Of a stretch of DNA of 64,000 bases, positions 1 through 10,396 are shown one piece after another (within the stretch, counting starts at the first letter, position 1; the number at the start of each line of letters is the position of its first letter). The stretch comes from Dromiciops gliroides (lineage: Eukaryota > Chordata > Mammalia > Microbiotheria > Microbiotheriidae), in assembly GCF_019393635.1 (NCBI RefSeq), contig NC_057863.1:624390291-624454290 (forward strand), written 5' to 3'. The translations under genes and the position numbers were made by a program. Under the pieces are notes generated by a model. It was not told the origin of the DNA. It ran no database searches and saw only the letters and a list, made by a program, of their open reading frames with translations.

Positions 1-452
1 GGCCTCAGTTCTCTCAGCTGTGAAATGAAGGGGGTGCTCTCCCTATTCTAACTTTCCAACCCTGTGAATGTGGAGAGGAGCCCTGGCAGCAAAGGGCTCT
101 ATGGTCAGGCTCCCAATGAAATGTAGACTCCTTAATCTCAAGGACCACACCCTAGCCTGTACCCAAGTACCTCACACATAGTAGGTGCTTAATAGATGTT
201 TCTTGGGTGAATGGCACATTGTCTCATTCCTCCCTCTCTCCCAATTCTTCTGTGGGCTCCTATAGTCCCCATCTAGGCTCATGGGAACCCCGGGTTCTTC
301 CTGGTTCCTGCTCCCTTTTTGTCGCAGGGTGAACTGCCCGATTTGGAGATGCTCAGGCCCATCTCTCCCCAAGCCCCAGCCCTTTTCCTGGCCAACAGGG
401 CAGAGTGGTTAGAGCCACATGACTTTGGCACCAGGCAAAATCTGCATTTAAC

Positions 453-601
453 GGGGCAGCTAGGTGGCGCAGTGGATAGAGCACCGGCCCTGGATTCAGG
501 AGGACCTGAGCTCAAATCCAGCCTCAGACACTTAACACTTACTAGCTGTGTGACCCTGGGCAAGTCACTTAACCCCAATTGCCCCACCAAAAAAAAAAAA
601 T
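453..601 (+). mobile_element. tRNA-derived marsupial SINE, full length
   Basis: The element begins GGGGCAGCTAGGTGGCGCAG, carries box A and box B promoter motifs of a tRNA gene, and ends in an A-run. A 12-bp target-site duplication, AATCTGCATTTA, is intact at 439-450 and 602-613. This is the reference copy for the family repeated through the window (Mar1/WSINE/WALLSI type; the exact database name cannot be fixed by eye). Confidence 0.95.
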
Positions 602-732
602 AATCTGCATTTAAGTCTACCACTTATTAACCATATGTGTATATCCAAGTCACACCACTGCCTGAACCTCAGTTTCTTCATAGTTAAAATGGGTATAATA
701 ATAATTGGCTCTACTCACCTCAAAAGGTAGCC

Positions 733-790
733 ATAGGAAGGAAGGAAAGGAAAGGAGGAAGGAAGGAAGGAAGAAGGAAGGAAAAAAAGA
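733..790 (+). repeat. (GGAA)n / purine microsatellite
   Basis: Imperfect GGAA repeats with A-rich interruptions, entirely purine on this strand. Confidence 0.85.
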
Positions 791-794
791 GAAA

Positions 795-1030
795 GGCATT
801 CATGAAGCACCTAAGATGTGCCAAGCACTGCTGTGATAGACACTTTACAAATATCTCATTTGATCCCCACAAGGACCCTGGGGGAGATAATATTATTTTC
901 CTATTTTACAGTTGAAGAAAATGAGATAAACAGAGTTTAAGTAACTTGCCCAGGGTCATGCAGCCGTTATGTGTCTGAGGCCAGATTTGAACTCAGGTCT
1001 TCCTGACTTCTGCCTCTAAAACAGTAAACC
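795..1030 (-). mobile_element. Older SINE/MIR-like relic
   Basis: The order is a segment about progressively larger tissues of the family: 'caccta..tgtgccaagcactg', then 'atctcatttgatcc', a 'gaggaaa..ctgag'-like block and 'cttgcccagggtcat..cagc'. It resembles the copy at about 17,690-17,925 over its whole length, which supports a common dispersed element in reverse orientation. It is well diverged. Confidence 0.6.
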
Positions 1031-1547
1031 GCTCTATAAACACGAGTACTCTTGGGGATGGGAGGAAGTGAGGTGTCTCAGGCAGTAGGACCTTCTCAGA
1101 GCTTCTACCCTTCCTAGGTACCTTTGTTCCTGGAAAGGGAAGGCAGTAGTAACAATGTGGAGGCAGAGTGTGGTAGAGGAGACAGAGTTTGAGATTTGAA
1201 ATCAAAGGATGTGGGTTCAGATGCTGACTCTGCCACCAACTACCTGTGTGACCCTGGTTGAGTCGTTTCCCCTCATGGCCTAAGTTTCCCTATCTGTAAA
1301 ACAAAGGGGTTGGACTAATAACATCTTCTGAACTCAGAGATGGACCCTGACCGTGGAGTTGGCCTTGGTGGGCAATGTGGGGAAGGGCCTTCCTCTGGCC
1401 CTGCCTTACATCTGCAATCTAGGTGACTTGTCCAGGTACCCACAATACTACTCATCCATGCTACCCAGGATTCTGAAATCACCTGCCTCCAAAGGATCCT
1501 GCCTGCCCTGATCCTTCCTAATTCAACTTTGAAAAAATCATTGTCTT

Positions 1548-1772
1548 AGAGTCAAATGCTTGTTGTGGTTGAGTAATTTCTGACTCTCCATGACCCCTGG
1601 AGTGGTTTGCCATCTCATCCAGCTCATTTTACAGATAAGGAAACTGAGGCAAACAGGGTGAAGTGACTTGCCCAGGGTCACATAGCTAGTATTTGTCTTG
1701 ATGTTGGACTCAGGTCCTCCTGACTCCAGGGCTGGCATCCTGGCCACTGTGGTCCCACCTAGCTGCCCATCC
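1548..1772 (-). mobile_element. Mar1-like SINE, reverse, diverged
   Basis: Read on the minus strand, it has the tRNA-like head, the TGTGACCCTGGGCAAGTCAC core, a CCTCAGTTTCC..ATCTGTAAAATGAG block and a GGCAAACCACTCCA segment. These are the hallmarks of the longer Mar1-like family, also seen at about 3376-3612 and 61,577-61,828. Confidence 0.75.
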
Positions 1773-2307
1773 AAAAGAACCTCCTGGATGACCGTAGGCA
1801 AATCATTTAACACATTTCTGCCTCAGTTTCTCTCCTTGCAAAATAAGGGAATTGGACTACATGACTCTATAGATTCTCTCCAGCTCTCTGTATTCTGCTT
1901 CCTTCCCATCTCTCTTTCTTTCCACCCCACCGCCATTTGGCCCTGTGAACCCTACAGGGCTGATTTGGCCACCTTCCTCCCTCCTCTCTCCTCCTCCACA
2001 AGCCCTCAGACAGTGCCCTCCCCACTCTGAAATTGTTTTGTATTTGAGAGACGGCATAGCATAGTAGATAAAGAACTGACCTTAGGGGACCAGGAAGATC
2101 TGGGTTCAAATCTTGCCAGTCATACTTACCAGTTGTATGACCCTGGGCAACTCACTTAACCCCTAACGTAAGTGAATTCTAAAAGCAGAAGTTGCAGAGA
2201 AGCCGTGATCTGCATTGGCAGAAGAAATTTCTTCCCCTGGGAGTTCCCTACACTGATAAGATCATGAATTAAGTAATAAATAAATTAACTTTATGATTAT
2301 TTACCCG

Positions 2308-2425
2308 TATAGCTCTGAGTAGACAGGATGCTCCCTGAGGGCAAGCTCTGTTTTCTTGTTTTTGTACCTCAGTGCCCAGCATAAGTACACAGTAGGCATC
2401 TAATCTATGCTTGTCAGATTGCATT
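2308..2425 (+). mobile_element. L2-like LINE 3' end
   Basis: The fragment contains 'ctccctgagggcaagctctg', 'cagtgcccagca' and 'cacagtaggcatctaat', the conserved 3' end of ancient L2-type LINEs. It finishes about 25 bp before the splice acceptor at 2448-2449, so the branch-point region of that acceptor is at or next to repeat-derived sequence. Confidence 0.6.
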
Positions 2426-2449
2426 GAGCAGAATTCTTTCCCCTGGCAG

Positions 2450-2540
2450 GTTCTCTGGCAGTCAGCACTGTGGCCACATACACTGTGCATACCAGTACCG
2501 GGAACACTACCACTGCCTGGACCCCGAGTGCAACTATCAG
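2450..2540 (+). CDS. CASZ1: CASZ1 coding exon: first half of zinc finger 1
   Basis: Acceptor CCCCTGGCAG precedes the exon and donor GTAAGG follows it. The first base completes an Arg codon split with an exon outside the window; the exon ends on a complete Gln codon (phase 0). The protein reads [13 protein letters not shown], then a Tyr-rich stretch, then [12 protein letters not shown]. This supplies the extra Cys pair and the C-x4-C pair of finger 1; its two zinc-binding histidines come from the next exon. DNA-binding region; the match to the vertebrate family is unmistakable. Confidence 0.96.
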
Positions 2541-2945
2541 GTAAGGAAGGGAGGGGACAACAAGGGTCTTTGCCACTTGCCCCACAGCCCCTTATCCCCC
2601 ATGACATTGAACATGGCTGTGGGTTCAAGGCTTTGGGACCGTAAACACCACAGATAACTCAGCCTTGCAGAGAATACCAAGCCCCTACCAGCCCACACAC
2701 ATCCATCATTTCATGATAGAGAGAAGAAGGCAGAAATATTGTTCCAGTTGTGGTGGGAGAGGGCGGGGACGAAGAAGCACATCTTGCTTTTACCTTTGGC
2801 TCCATTTCTTCAAATCCTGACCTGCCCCCAACCCCATTGCAATGAACCTGTGTGTGCAGCTGGGTCAATAGGGAGCCCTCGGAGTTAGTAATGAGAGGTC
2901 AGCATTTCCTAGGAGCACTTAACCATTTTTGCATGATCAATCCAG

Positions 2946-3171
2946 GGCCTCCCCTTCCCAGGGCAGATTAGATCATATCACAAGGTTGGAGCCCCTTGTC
3001 TCGGGCAACTCTCATTTTGTGTCTTTGGGCAAATCGTCCATGGGAGAATTCCACCTGGGGCCTCCCCTTCCCAGGGCAGATTAGATCATATCACAAGGTT
3101 GGAGCCCCTTGTCTCGGGCAACTCTCATTTTGTGTCTTTGGGCAAATCGTCCATGGGAGAATTCCACCTGG
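2946..3171 (+). repeat. 113-bp exact tandem duplication
   Basis: Two head-to-tail copies, about 2946-3058 and 3059-3171, start GGCCTCCCCTTCCCAGGGCA and are identical by eye until the sequence leaves the repeat after CCACCTGG. The unit is single-copy-looking intron sequence, not a known mobile element. Confidence 0.9.
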
Positions 3172-3375
3172 CATGCTTGCTGGTGGATTGATTCTCTGAG
3201 CAACAATGAATAATAAATACTGGGCGTGCCAGGGGCCAAGGGGAGTCCACCCTTCACTAGATACTATTGCTGCTAATAAGAACAAGAATAATCCCGAAGC
3301 CGTTTTATGAGCTTACACACAAATACTTGTATTCAATTACCAAAAGGAGTTCATCTCTCCACCTGAATAACAATA

Positions 3376-3612
3376 GTTCAAAATGGAACACCGGACCTGG
3401 AGTGGGGAAGACCTGAATTCAGATACGGGCTTCAGACATTTATATAACTGTGTGACCCTGGGCAAGTCATTTAACCTCTGTCTGCCTCAGTTTCCTTATC
3501 TGTAAAATGAACTGGAGAAGGAAATGGCAAACCACTCCAATATCTTTGCCAAGAAAACCCCAAATGGGGTCCCAAAGAGTCAGACACAACTGAAATGACT
3601 CAACAACAGTAA
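3376..3612 (+). mobile_element. Mar1-like SINE
   Basis: It has a degraded tRNA-like head, TGTGACCCTGGGCAAGTCAT, CCTCAGTTTCCTTATCTGTA, ATGGCAAACCACTCCA and the characteristic AAAGAGTCAGACACAACTGA tail. Confidence 0.85.
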
Positions 3613-3639
3613 CATTATATGACTACTAGCTGTTACTAT

Positions 3640-3870
3640 TATTACGACGACCACCACCACTACTACCACTACTTCTGCTACTACTACTACTACTACTACT
3701 ATTTTTATTATTAAAGTGTTATATAAATGCTAGCTATTATTAAATGTAAAAGAACAAAGGTAGAATAATGACTTGTCCCAGAACCGTTTCTATCTGAAAC
3801 ACACTGAAAAAAATGAAAACAAGGTAATAATAATAACATTAACAACAACAGTAATAATAATAATAATAAT
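3640..3870 (+). repeat. Trinucleotide microsatellites (ACC/ACT and AAT/AAC)
   Basis: Runs of ACCACC and TACTACTAC occur at about 3648-3702 and AATAATAAT/AACAAC at about 3826-3870, separated by AT-rich sequence. Confidence 0.85.
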
Positions 3871-3918
3871 AGTGACTGCTGTTTCTGTGGCAGTTTAAGG
3901 GTTAGAAAGCACTGAACA

Positions 3919-4230
3919 GGGGCAGCTAGATGGCGCAGTGGATAAAGCACTGTCCCTGGATTCAGGAGGACCTGAGTTCAAATCCAGCCTCAGACACTTG
4001 ACACGTACTAGCTGTTTGACCCTGGGCAAGTCACTTAACCCCCATTGCCCTGCAAAAAACAAAAAAAGAAAGCACTGAACAGGGGCAGCTAGATGGCGCA
4101 GTGGATAAAGCACCGGCCCTGCATTCAGGAGGACCTGAGTTCAAATCCAGCCTCAGACACTTGACACTTACTAGCTGTGTGACCCTGGGCAAGTCACTTA
4201 ACCCCCATTGCCCTGCAAAAAACAAAAAAA
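3919..4230 (+). mobile_element. Two SINEs in exact 163-bp tandem register
   Basis: SINE copies start at 3919 and 4082. The flanking 14-mer GAAAGCACTGAACA occurs three times, at 3905-3918, 4068-4081 and 4231-4244, exactly 163 bp apart. Both copies share the same tail interruption (CAAAAAACAAAAAAAG) but differ at several internal sites. Confidence 0.93.
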
Positions 4231-4666
4231 GAAAGCACTGAACAATCCCTAGCCCATTGAAGCCTCCCCATCATGAGGGCATCAGATCCTAGAGCCAGGA
4301 GGTATCCCAGGGGTCAGCTGGTCCAACCCCCTCACTTGGCAGATAAGGAAACTGAGGCTCACATAGCTGCAGTGACTTTGGATCCTAGACTGAGAGCTGG
4401 AAGGAAGCTCAGGCCTTTGAGTTTAATTCAGTCACTTGAGAGATAAGGAAACTTAGTCCTAGGGAGTTGAAGTTCCTTGTCTAAGGTCACCTACACTCAG
4501 AGGCAGGATTTGAACCCAAGTCTTTGTATCCCAGCTGAATAACCAGTCCCTGCTTCGTCCCAAGCCTCATCACCAGCCGCTCGGGAAGCCAGCGGCTCCC
4601 TCCGGCCCAAGCAAGGCCCAGATTTCAGGGCTCACCCCACCGCCCCCGGCCTCTTCTCTCCTGCAG

Positions 4667-4831
4667 AGATTCACCAGTAAGCAGGATGTGATCCGTCACT
4701 ACAACATGCACAAGAAGAGAGACAACTCCCTGCAACACGGCTTCATGCGCTTCAGCCCCCTGGACGACTGTAGCGTCTACTACCATGGCTGTCACCTCAA
4801 TGGCAAGAGCACACACTACCACTGCATGCAG
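4667..4831 (+). CDS. CASZ1: CASZ1 coding exon: end of finger 1, start of finger 2
   Basis: Acceptor CTCTCCTGCAG, donor GTAACG; 165 nt, phase 0 at both ends. It supplies [15 protein letters not shown], which completes finger 1 with its H-x3-H pair. It then encodes a linker of the type [10 protein letters not shown] and the first Cys cluster and HYHC core of finger 2. Because the length is a multiple of three and both boundaries fall inside fingers, skipping would fuse the two half-fingers in frame. Confidence 0.97.
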
Positions 4832-5062
4832 GTAACGGGAGCCCCTGCCTCCCCGGGCCTTCCCTCGCTGCTCCTCTCTGTCTGTCTCTCTCTGCCTCCA
4901 AGCGGAATGTCAGCACCCTGAGGGCAGCCATAGGCTTGTGTTTCTGCCAGTGTGTCCCCAGTGCCCGGTATAGCCTAAGAAAGGCTTGCCAAGTGGAATT
5001 CCCTTCTCACCTTGCAGCAGGCAGATACTGAGGGAGGGAGGGCATTGAAAGAAGATGGGATT

Positions 5063-5218
5063 GGGGCAGCTAGGTGGCGCAGTAGATAAAGCACCAGCCC
5101 TGGATTCAGGAGGACCTGAGTTCAATCTGGCCTCAGACACTTGACACTTACTAGCTGTGTGACCCTGGGCAAGTCACTTAACCCTCACTGCCCTGCAAAA
5201 AAAAAAAAAAAGAAAAAA
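5063..5218 (+). mobile_element. tRNA-derived SINE, full length
   Basis: Complete element with an A-rich tail and a perfect 16-bp target-site duplication, GAAAGAAGATGGGATT, at 5047-5062 and 5219-5234. The intact duplication implies a comparatively young insertion. Confidence 0.95.
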
Positions 5219-6499
5219 GAAAGAAGATGGGATTCCTGTCCTCACAAGACAGCTTACAAGGGCCCTCCAGCCTGACCTTGGGCCCAGCCCCTCCCTCAGC
5301 CTCTTGTCAGCTCCTACACACACTGTCAGCACCAAACTGTGGGCATAGTCTTACATGGAGGGAAGGAGTGAAGGGGAAAGGAAGGGAAGGACGAAGAAAG
5401 GACAGAGGGAGGGAAGGCAGGGGAGAGGGCATTTAATGTGCACCAAGCATCCTGAAGCTCTGGGGATACAGACAAGCCCTCAGGAAGTTTATCCTCTTTA
5501 AGGGGACAGGACACAGAGGGAAGGGGCGGCCGGGGAGGGGGACTTGGCTTAGGAGAGTCAGATTTTGGTTACGACCTGGAGAGTTGGCGGGGTGGGCAGG
5601 GAGCAGGGGTGGGGCATGGGCAGGGCACAGGCCATGCTGGGGGGTTAAGGCACCTGGGTAGATAGCTGAGCGGTAAAGGGAAGCATGGCTGGGGCCCACC
5701 TGGGCATCCTGGGCCCTGTGAGGCTCATTTGGACAACTGGGGCCCCGGGGTGGGAGTTGCAGAGCATGGACTGGGGTCTAGGCCGCAAGGATGGTAGAGT
5801 TAGGACTAGAAGAAACCTCTGGGGTCATCTAGCCCAAGCCCCCTGCCCCAGTTTACAGAAGAGAACCGAGACCCAGAGAAGGAAAGGACTTCACTAAGGT
5901 CACACAGCTGATAAGTGGCAGGGATGGCGTTTGAACCCAAACCCTCTTACTGGAGTCACTGCCCAGGATTTGGGCCTTCAGCCTATGGACAGAGCCTGGC
6001 CTTGCTCTGCCGTCTGTTAAATCTTAGGCCATCCTCTCCCTGCCCACCAGGGGCTGGTGCAGAGGCCAGTTACTAAGGCCTCCAGACCTCAGCTGCTGGG
6101 CACATGCCGGCCCTCCCACAGCCTCTAGGGCCAGAGGGAGCAGCTGCCACCCCTAGAAACTAAGCATTTGCAGAAAACTCACACCAGTGCTGAGGGGCAG
6201 CTACCATAATCTATCACCTTCCCCATTTGTTAGATCTTACATTCTGCATTTCTGCTTCCTCCTTTCTAAAACAACAGGGGTGGACTCACAGTGGCAGAGG
6301 CCTTCCAGCCGGCCCAGGGCCCTTGCTGGCCACCAGCCTCCAGGCCCAGAATAGCCCATCTTCCTTCTCCCCTGGGCCCTGAGGCCTCCCAGCCCAGCTG
6401 TTCCTGGACAGGTGTGGGCCTGAAAGCCTGGGCACTCCAGGGAGATGCTCCTGGGGCAGCCGCGTTGGGCCAGACCTCGGGCGGGGCCTTCCCCATGCC

Positions 6500-6895
6500 C
6501 TTACTTGGTGCGGATGAAATTCAGTTAGCTGTTTATACAGACAGACATTTTTCCAGGCTTTAACACCAAGAGCAGCGTTGCAAATGATTCCCGAGGAGTT
6601 TTTGTTTAATTCTTTGTTTTAATGCCTCTCAGGGTCTGGGCTTCTTCAAGGTGTCAGGTCCAAAGAGGGTTCCTTTTGCCTGCAAACAGCGGCAGAATCT
6701 TTGTTCTTTTTTTTTCTTTTCTGGGTATTTGTCAGGGGGGTTGTTATGGCCTGCTTCAGTCAACCTGGGCTGCGGGCAGAGGGGGGCTCGGCTGTCCAGG
6801 CTCTGAGATGGTGCAGACGCTGGCATGACCCAAGTCTTGAGGGTGATTGCAAATTCCACTGGTTTTTGACTCAATATGGCAAGGTTTGCCCGTCT
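6500..6895. promoter_or_regulatory. Candidate conserved non-coding block
   Basis: Relatively AT-rich, non-repetitive sequence (for example 6510-6640 and 6835-6890) inside a GC-rich, repeat-rich intron of a developmental regulator. No SINE, LINE or microsatellite signature is present. Function is inferred only from composition and setting; no alignment was made. Confidence 0.35.
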
Positions 6896-7789
6896 TACCC
6901 AGGCTGGTGGGAGGAGGGCCCTCAGCCTTGGGGGAGGCCAGCGCCTCCCACCAGTCCTGCCTCGGGCCTCCTCCTGGCTGCACCAGGGGTACTCTGAGTC
7001 CATGCCCACCACCTGTGGGCCCCTCCCATCTGCCACAGGTGGGCTTCTTGGAATCTGGACCCCTGTTCTGAGATAATGCAAAGGGCAAGTGAGCAGAGGG
7101 GAACAAGAGGACTTCCTGACCTGGGTGCCAAGTGCTAGCCCCAGGTGAGGCATTCATTGAGGCTACACTCCCCCCGCTCCCAGCCCCTGGATCTGGGCAA
7201 GGAACATTGACTAGGGTTAGAGGACACAGGTTCAAATCCCACCGTTGGCCCTTGTTGTCCTGTGACCTTGGATGAGTCGCTCTGTGCCTCAGTTTCCTCC
7301 TTTATAAAATGAGAGGGTTGGACTCACTCCCAGGGCCCTTCCAGACAGAGCCCTGCGAGCCTAAGCTTCTCTGATCAGAAGGGGGTTTTACTTTGATGGA
7401 GGCTCCCCTGGAAGGATGGGATGGCTGCACTCTTCAAGGTCAGGAGCTGAGTGCAGAGCTTCCCTATAGGCCCTGGGAAGGAAGGCAGGAAGCCTTCCTT
7501 CTGTACCCCCAGGAGGCTTCAGGGCCCCCAGCCTTGCCTCACAAGGGACATGGCCCCAGGGCAGTGTAGGCTGTGAGGGCCTTCCATAACCAGGGACAGG
7601 AGTCTGAAGGATTCTTCTTCTCTAAGCCTAAGGAAGAAATGGTAGCCTCCAAGCTAGAGGCTGTAACTAGGGCAGGGCAACTAGGACTTTGCCTAAGGGG
7701 TCTGAATTTCAAGGGTGCCCATAGTACTTGTAGGCCTAGAAATAATAGAGCCCTTGGTTAATAAGAATTCTTAGTTAAAATAGGAAGCT

Positions 7790-7947
7790 GGGGGGGGGCA
7801 CAGCTAGATGGCACAGTGGATAGAGCACCAGCCCTGGATTCAGGAGGACCTGAGTTCAAATCCATCCTCAGACACTTAACACTTACTGGCTGTGAGACCC
7901 TGGACAAGTCACTTAACCCCGATTGCCTCACCAAAAAACCAAAAAAC
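7790..7947 (+). mobile_element. tRNA-derived SINE
   Basis: Full-length copy, with a G-run at its head, flanked by the duplication AAATAGGAAGCT at 7778-7789 and 7948-7959. Confidence 0.93.
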
Positions 7948-8084
7948 AAATAGGAAGCTAGGAGATGGTGGGTCATGGTGGACCGTTCCCCCTGCTCATC
8001 CTGCTCCCCATCTCCATCTGCACAGCTCTCCTAGCCACAGCTCCACACTCATGACTCCAGGGTCTCTGTCTCCCCTTACCACAT

Positions 8085-9130
8085 GGTAGGATAGCATTAA
8101 TTTCCTTGCCCCTGGTCTCTCCATTCTCCAATCCGTGCCGTACACAGCTGACAGATTGATATTCCTAAAGTCCATCTGACTGAGCCCTTATCAGCTCTGG
8201 AAATATCAGTAGATCGCATCTAGAATAACATATGAAGTCTCTTGTTTAGCATTTAAAGCCCTTGCACTCAGTCAGGGTTCAACCCACCTTTCCAGATTGA
8301 CCTCCCTTTCTCCCACCAAGCACCCTCCATTCTGGTCAAACCTGCCTCCGTGGCTGGTCACTGTCCATCACCTTCCAATCTCTGGGTCTCTGCCCAGACT
8401 TTCCCAGGCTGAGAATGTTCTCCCTTCTTACCTTCTCCCCTTGGAATTCCAGCGCTTAGCCCAGTGCCTGGCACATAGTAGGTGTTTAATAAGTGGTGAT
8501 TGATTATTGATTGATTTCCTTTGAGACTCAGCTCAAGAGCCACTTCCTACACAAGGCCTCTTTCTGATTCCCCCAGTTTTGGGTTTTTTTCTTTTTTTTT
8601 TTTGGATAAAGCAATTGGAGTTAAGTGACTTGCCCAGGGTCACACAGCTAGTAAGTGTAAAGTGTCTGAGGCCAGATTTGAACTCAGTTCTTCCTGAATC
8701 CAGGGCCAGTGCTTTATCCACTGCGCCACCTAGCTGCCCCCAGTTTTTAGTGCCACCCTCCCAACTGCCTCCTCCAGTGGCCTTGGTAGTAGGATTCCCA
8801 CCTCCCAGCATTCCTTTGTATTCCTTTATTTTGTTGGCATTTGCTCATCTGTGCCTTTCCAGTCTTCTGATCTCACATAATCTACAATCCATCTGCACTG
8901 GTCTGCTTGGTCCTCCAACATTTCCCTACTCCGCTCCTTTGCACTGACTGTCCCCCTTGCCTGGACTGCCCTCCCTCCTCCCCTCTGCCTCTGACTCCCT
9001 TCAAGACCGAGTTCAAATCCATCTTCCATAGGCAGCCCCCCAACTTTGCTGGGCCCTCCTCTCTGAGATCACCTCCCGTCCGCTCGGTGTCTCTCTTGCC
9101 CCAGACCCCATGCACCACTTTCCCATGGCC
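8085..9130. mobile_element. L2/CR1-type LINE fragments, split by a SINE
   Basis: Phrases such as 'cccagtgcctggcacatagtaggtg', 'agactcagctcaagagccacttcct' and 'tgcctggactgccctcc' are typical of ancient L2-type LINE 3' regions. The SINE at 8581-8740 interrupts them. The piece ends about 45 bp before the acceptor at 9174. Boundaries are approximate. Confidence 0.55.
8581..8740 (-). mobile_element. tRNA-derived SINE, reverse
   Basis: Starts with a T-run and ends GCTGCCCC on this strand. It is flanked by repeated CCCCAGTTTT at 8571-8580 and about 8737-8746. Confidence 0.93.
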
Positions 9131-9174
9131 TCCCTTGCTCTCCCTGATCCCCTGTCATCTCCCTCCTGGGGCAG

Positions 9175-9347
9175 GTGGGCTGCAACAAAGTCTACACAAG
9201 CACCTCGGACGTCATGACCCATGAGAACTTCCACAAAAAGAACACTCAGCTCATCAACGACGGCTTCCAGCGCTTCCGGGCCACTGAAGACTGCGGCACT
9301 GTGGACTGCCAGTTCTACGGGCAGAAAACCACCCACTTCCATTGCAG
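9175..9347 (+). CDS. CASZ1: CASZ1 coding exon: end of finger 2, start of finger 3
   Basis: Acceptor CTCCTGGGGCAG, donor GTGAGA; 173 nt, phase 0 in and phase 2 out (Arg split AG/G). It encodes [20 protein letters not shown], which completes finger 2, a linker with [13 protein letters not shown], and the Cys pair and HFHC core of finger 3. Confidence 0.97.
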
Positions 9348-9557
9348 GTGAGAGGGAAGGGGGTGGAGGGGTGCTGGGGGGGTGGAGGGGTCAACATCGC
9401 AGCTGTGAATGATCCATTTCACACACACACACCCGCCCCGGGAGTCAGGAGGGGTCAGGCTGGCTCCTCGGGGGTCCCCTGGGGCCCTGCCCCGTCCCAG
9501 GTAGTTGTCCCGCGTCCTCTCGGACCCTCCCTTGATCAGCAGCTCCCTCCTCCCCAG
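9348..9557 (+). other. CASZ1: Short CASZ1 intron (210 bp)
   Basis: GC-rich intron with a G-rich 5' part after the donor GTGAGA and a short CA run (about 9419-9431). It ends with the acceptor CCTCCTCCCCAG. No repeat or exon is seen. Confidence 0.9.
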
Positions 9558-10396
9558 GCGGCCCGGGTGCACGTTCACATTCAAGAACAAGTGCGACATC
9601 GAGAAGCACAAGAGCTACCACATCAAGGACGATGCGTACGCCAAGGACGGCTTCAAGAAGTTCTACAAGTACGAGGAGTGCCGGTACGAGGGCTGCGTGT
9701 ACAGCAAGGCCACCAACCACTTCCACTGCATCCGCACGGGCTGCGGCTTCACCTTCACGTCCACCAGCCAGATGACTTCCCACAAGCGCAAGCACGAGCG
9801 GCGCCACATCCGCTCGTCGGGGGTGCTGGGGCTGCCCGCCTCGCTGCTGGGCACCAAGGACAACGAGCAGGAGGAGTCCAGCAACGACGACCTCATTGAC
9901 TTCTCGGCCATGAGCAGCAAGAACTCCAGCCTGAGCGCCTCCCCCACCAGCCAGCAGTCGTCCGCCTCCCTGGCGGCGCCCGGCGAGGGCCAGCCCGCGG
10001 CCGCCGTGGCCAAACCACCCAACAGCAAGCTGTCCGGCCTGCTGCCCCAGGCGCTGCCCAGCAATATCCCGCTGGCGCTGGCACTCTCCAACTCGGGCAT
10101 ACCAGCCGCCGGGCCCTTCTTCCCCCTCCTGCCCGGCCGGGTGAGCACGCCCATGCCCGTGGGCACCGCCAACCTGATGGGCGCTGCCTCGTCTGGGGCC
10201 GGCGCGACCGGAGCCCCCGACACGCCCACCCCGGCCGGCTCAGGGCCGGGCGACTCTACGCCGGCCGCCTCCACCTCCTCCCCGGCCCCCACAGCCTCCA
10301 TCATGGAGAGGATCTCTGCCAGCAAGGGCCTCATCTCCCCCATGATGGCCAGGCTGGCCGCAGCCGCCCTCAAGCCTTCTGCAGCTTTCGAAGCCG
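9558..10396 (+). CDS. CASZ1: CASZ1 large coding exon: end of finger 3, finger 4, Ser/Ala/Pro linker
   Basis: 839 nt, phase 2 in (completing Arg) and phase 1 out at donor GTGAGT. Residues 1-25 complete finger 3 ([18 protein letters not shown]). Finger 4 is wholly inside this exon at about residues 42-80 (C-x4-C, HFHC, C-x4-[11 protein letters not shown]). A Lys/Arg patch (HKRKHERRH) closes the first finger cluster. The rest is low complexity, with [16 protein letters not shown], an Ala/Pro/Gly-rich stretch and the conserved [20 protein letters not shown]. If the donor is read through, the frame closes at once (GGT GAG TAG). Confidence 0.97.

Larger units (their letters stand above)
1..2449 (+). 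other. CASZ1: CASZ1 intron (upstream part), repeat-rich
   Basis: No exon is visible here. The stretch holds a full-length SINE (453-601), a GGAA-rich microsatellite (about 733-790), a reverse-oriented SINE relic (about 795-1030), a MIR-like piece (about 1185-1345), a reverse Mar1-like SINE (1548-1772), a forward SINE relic (about 2047-2275) and an L2-like LINE 3' end (about 2308-2425) next to the splice acceptor of the following exon. The remainder is single-copy sequence with no recognisable signal. Confidence 0.7.
2541..4666 (+). other. CASZ1: CASZ1 intron
   Basis: It holds an exact 113-bp tandem duplication (2946-3171), a Mar1-like SINE (about 3376-3612), ACT/CTG and AAT microsatellites (about 3640-3870), two SINEs in tandem (3919-4230) and MIR-like relics (about 4290-4540). 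No further exon is seen. Confidence 0.75.
4832..9174 (+). other. CASZ1: CASZ1 intron, repeats plus a single-copy island
   Basis: It contains an L2-like piece (about 4890-4975), SINEs at 5063-5218, 7790-7947 and 8581-8740 (reverse), a purine-rich tract (about 5345-5430), MIR-like relics (about 5790-5960 and 7205-7340) and L2-like sequence on both sides of the third SINE (about 8085-9130). AT-rich sequence without repeat hallmarks at about 6500-6720 and 6830-6895 could be regulatory. Confidence 0.7.

Noticed and set aside
453..530. tRNA-like segment at the SINE head considered as a tRNA gene
   Set aside because: Box A and B are present, but it lacks a foldable tRNA body and is one of dozens of SINE copies with A-tails and target-site duplications.
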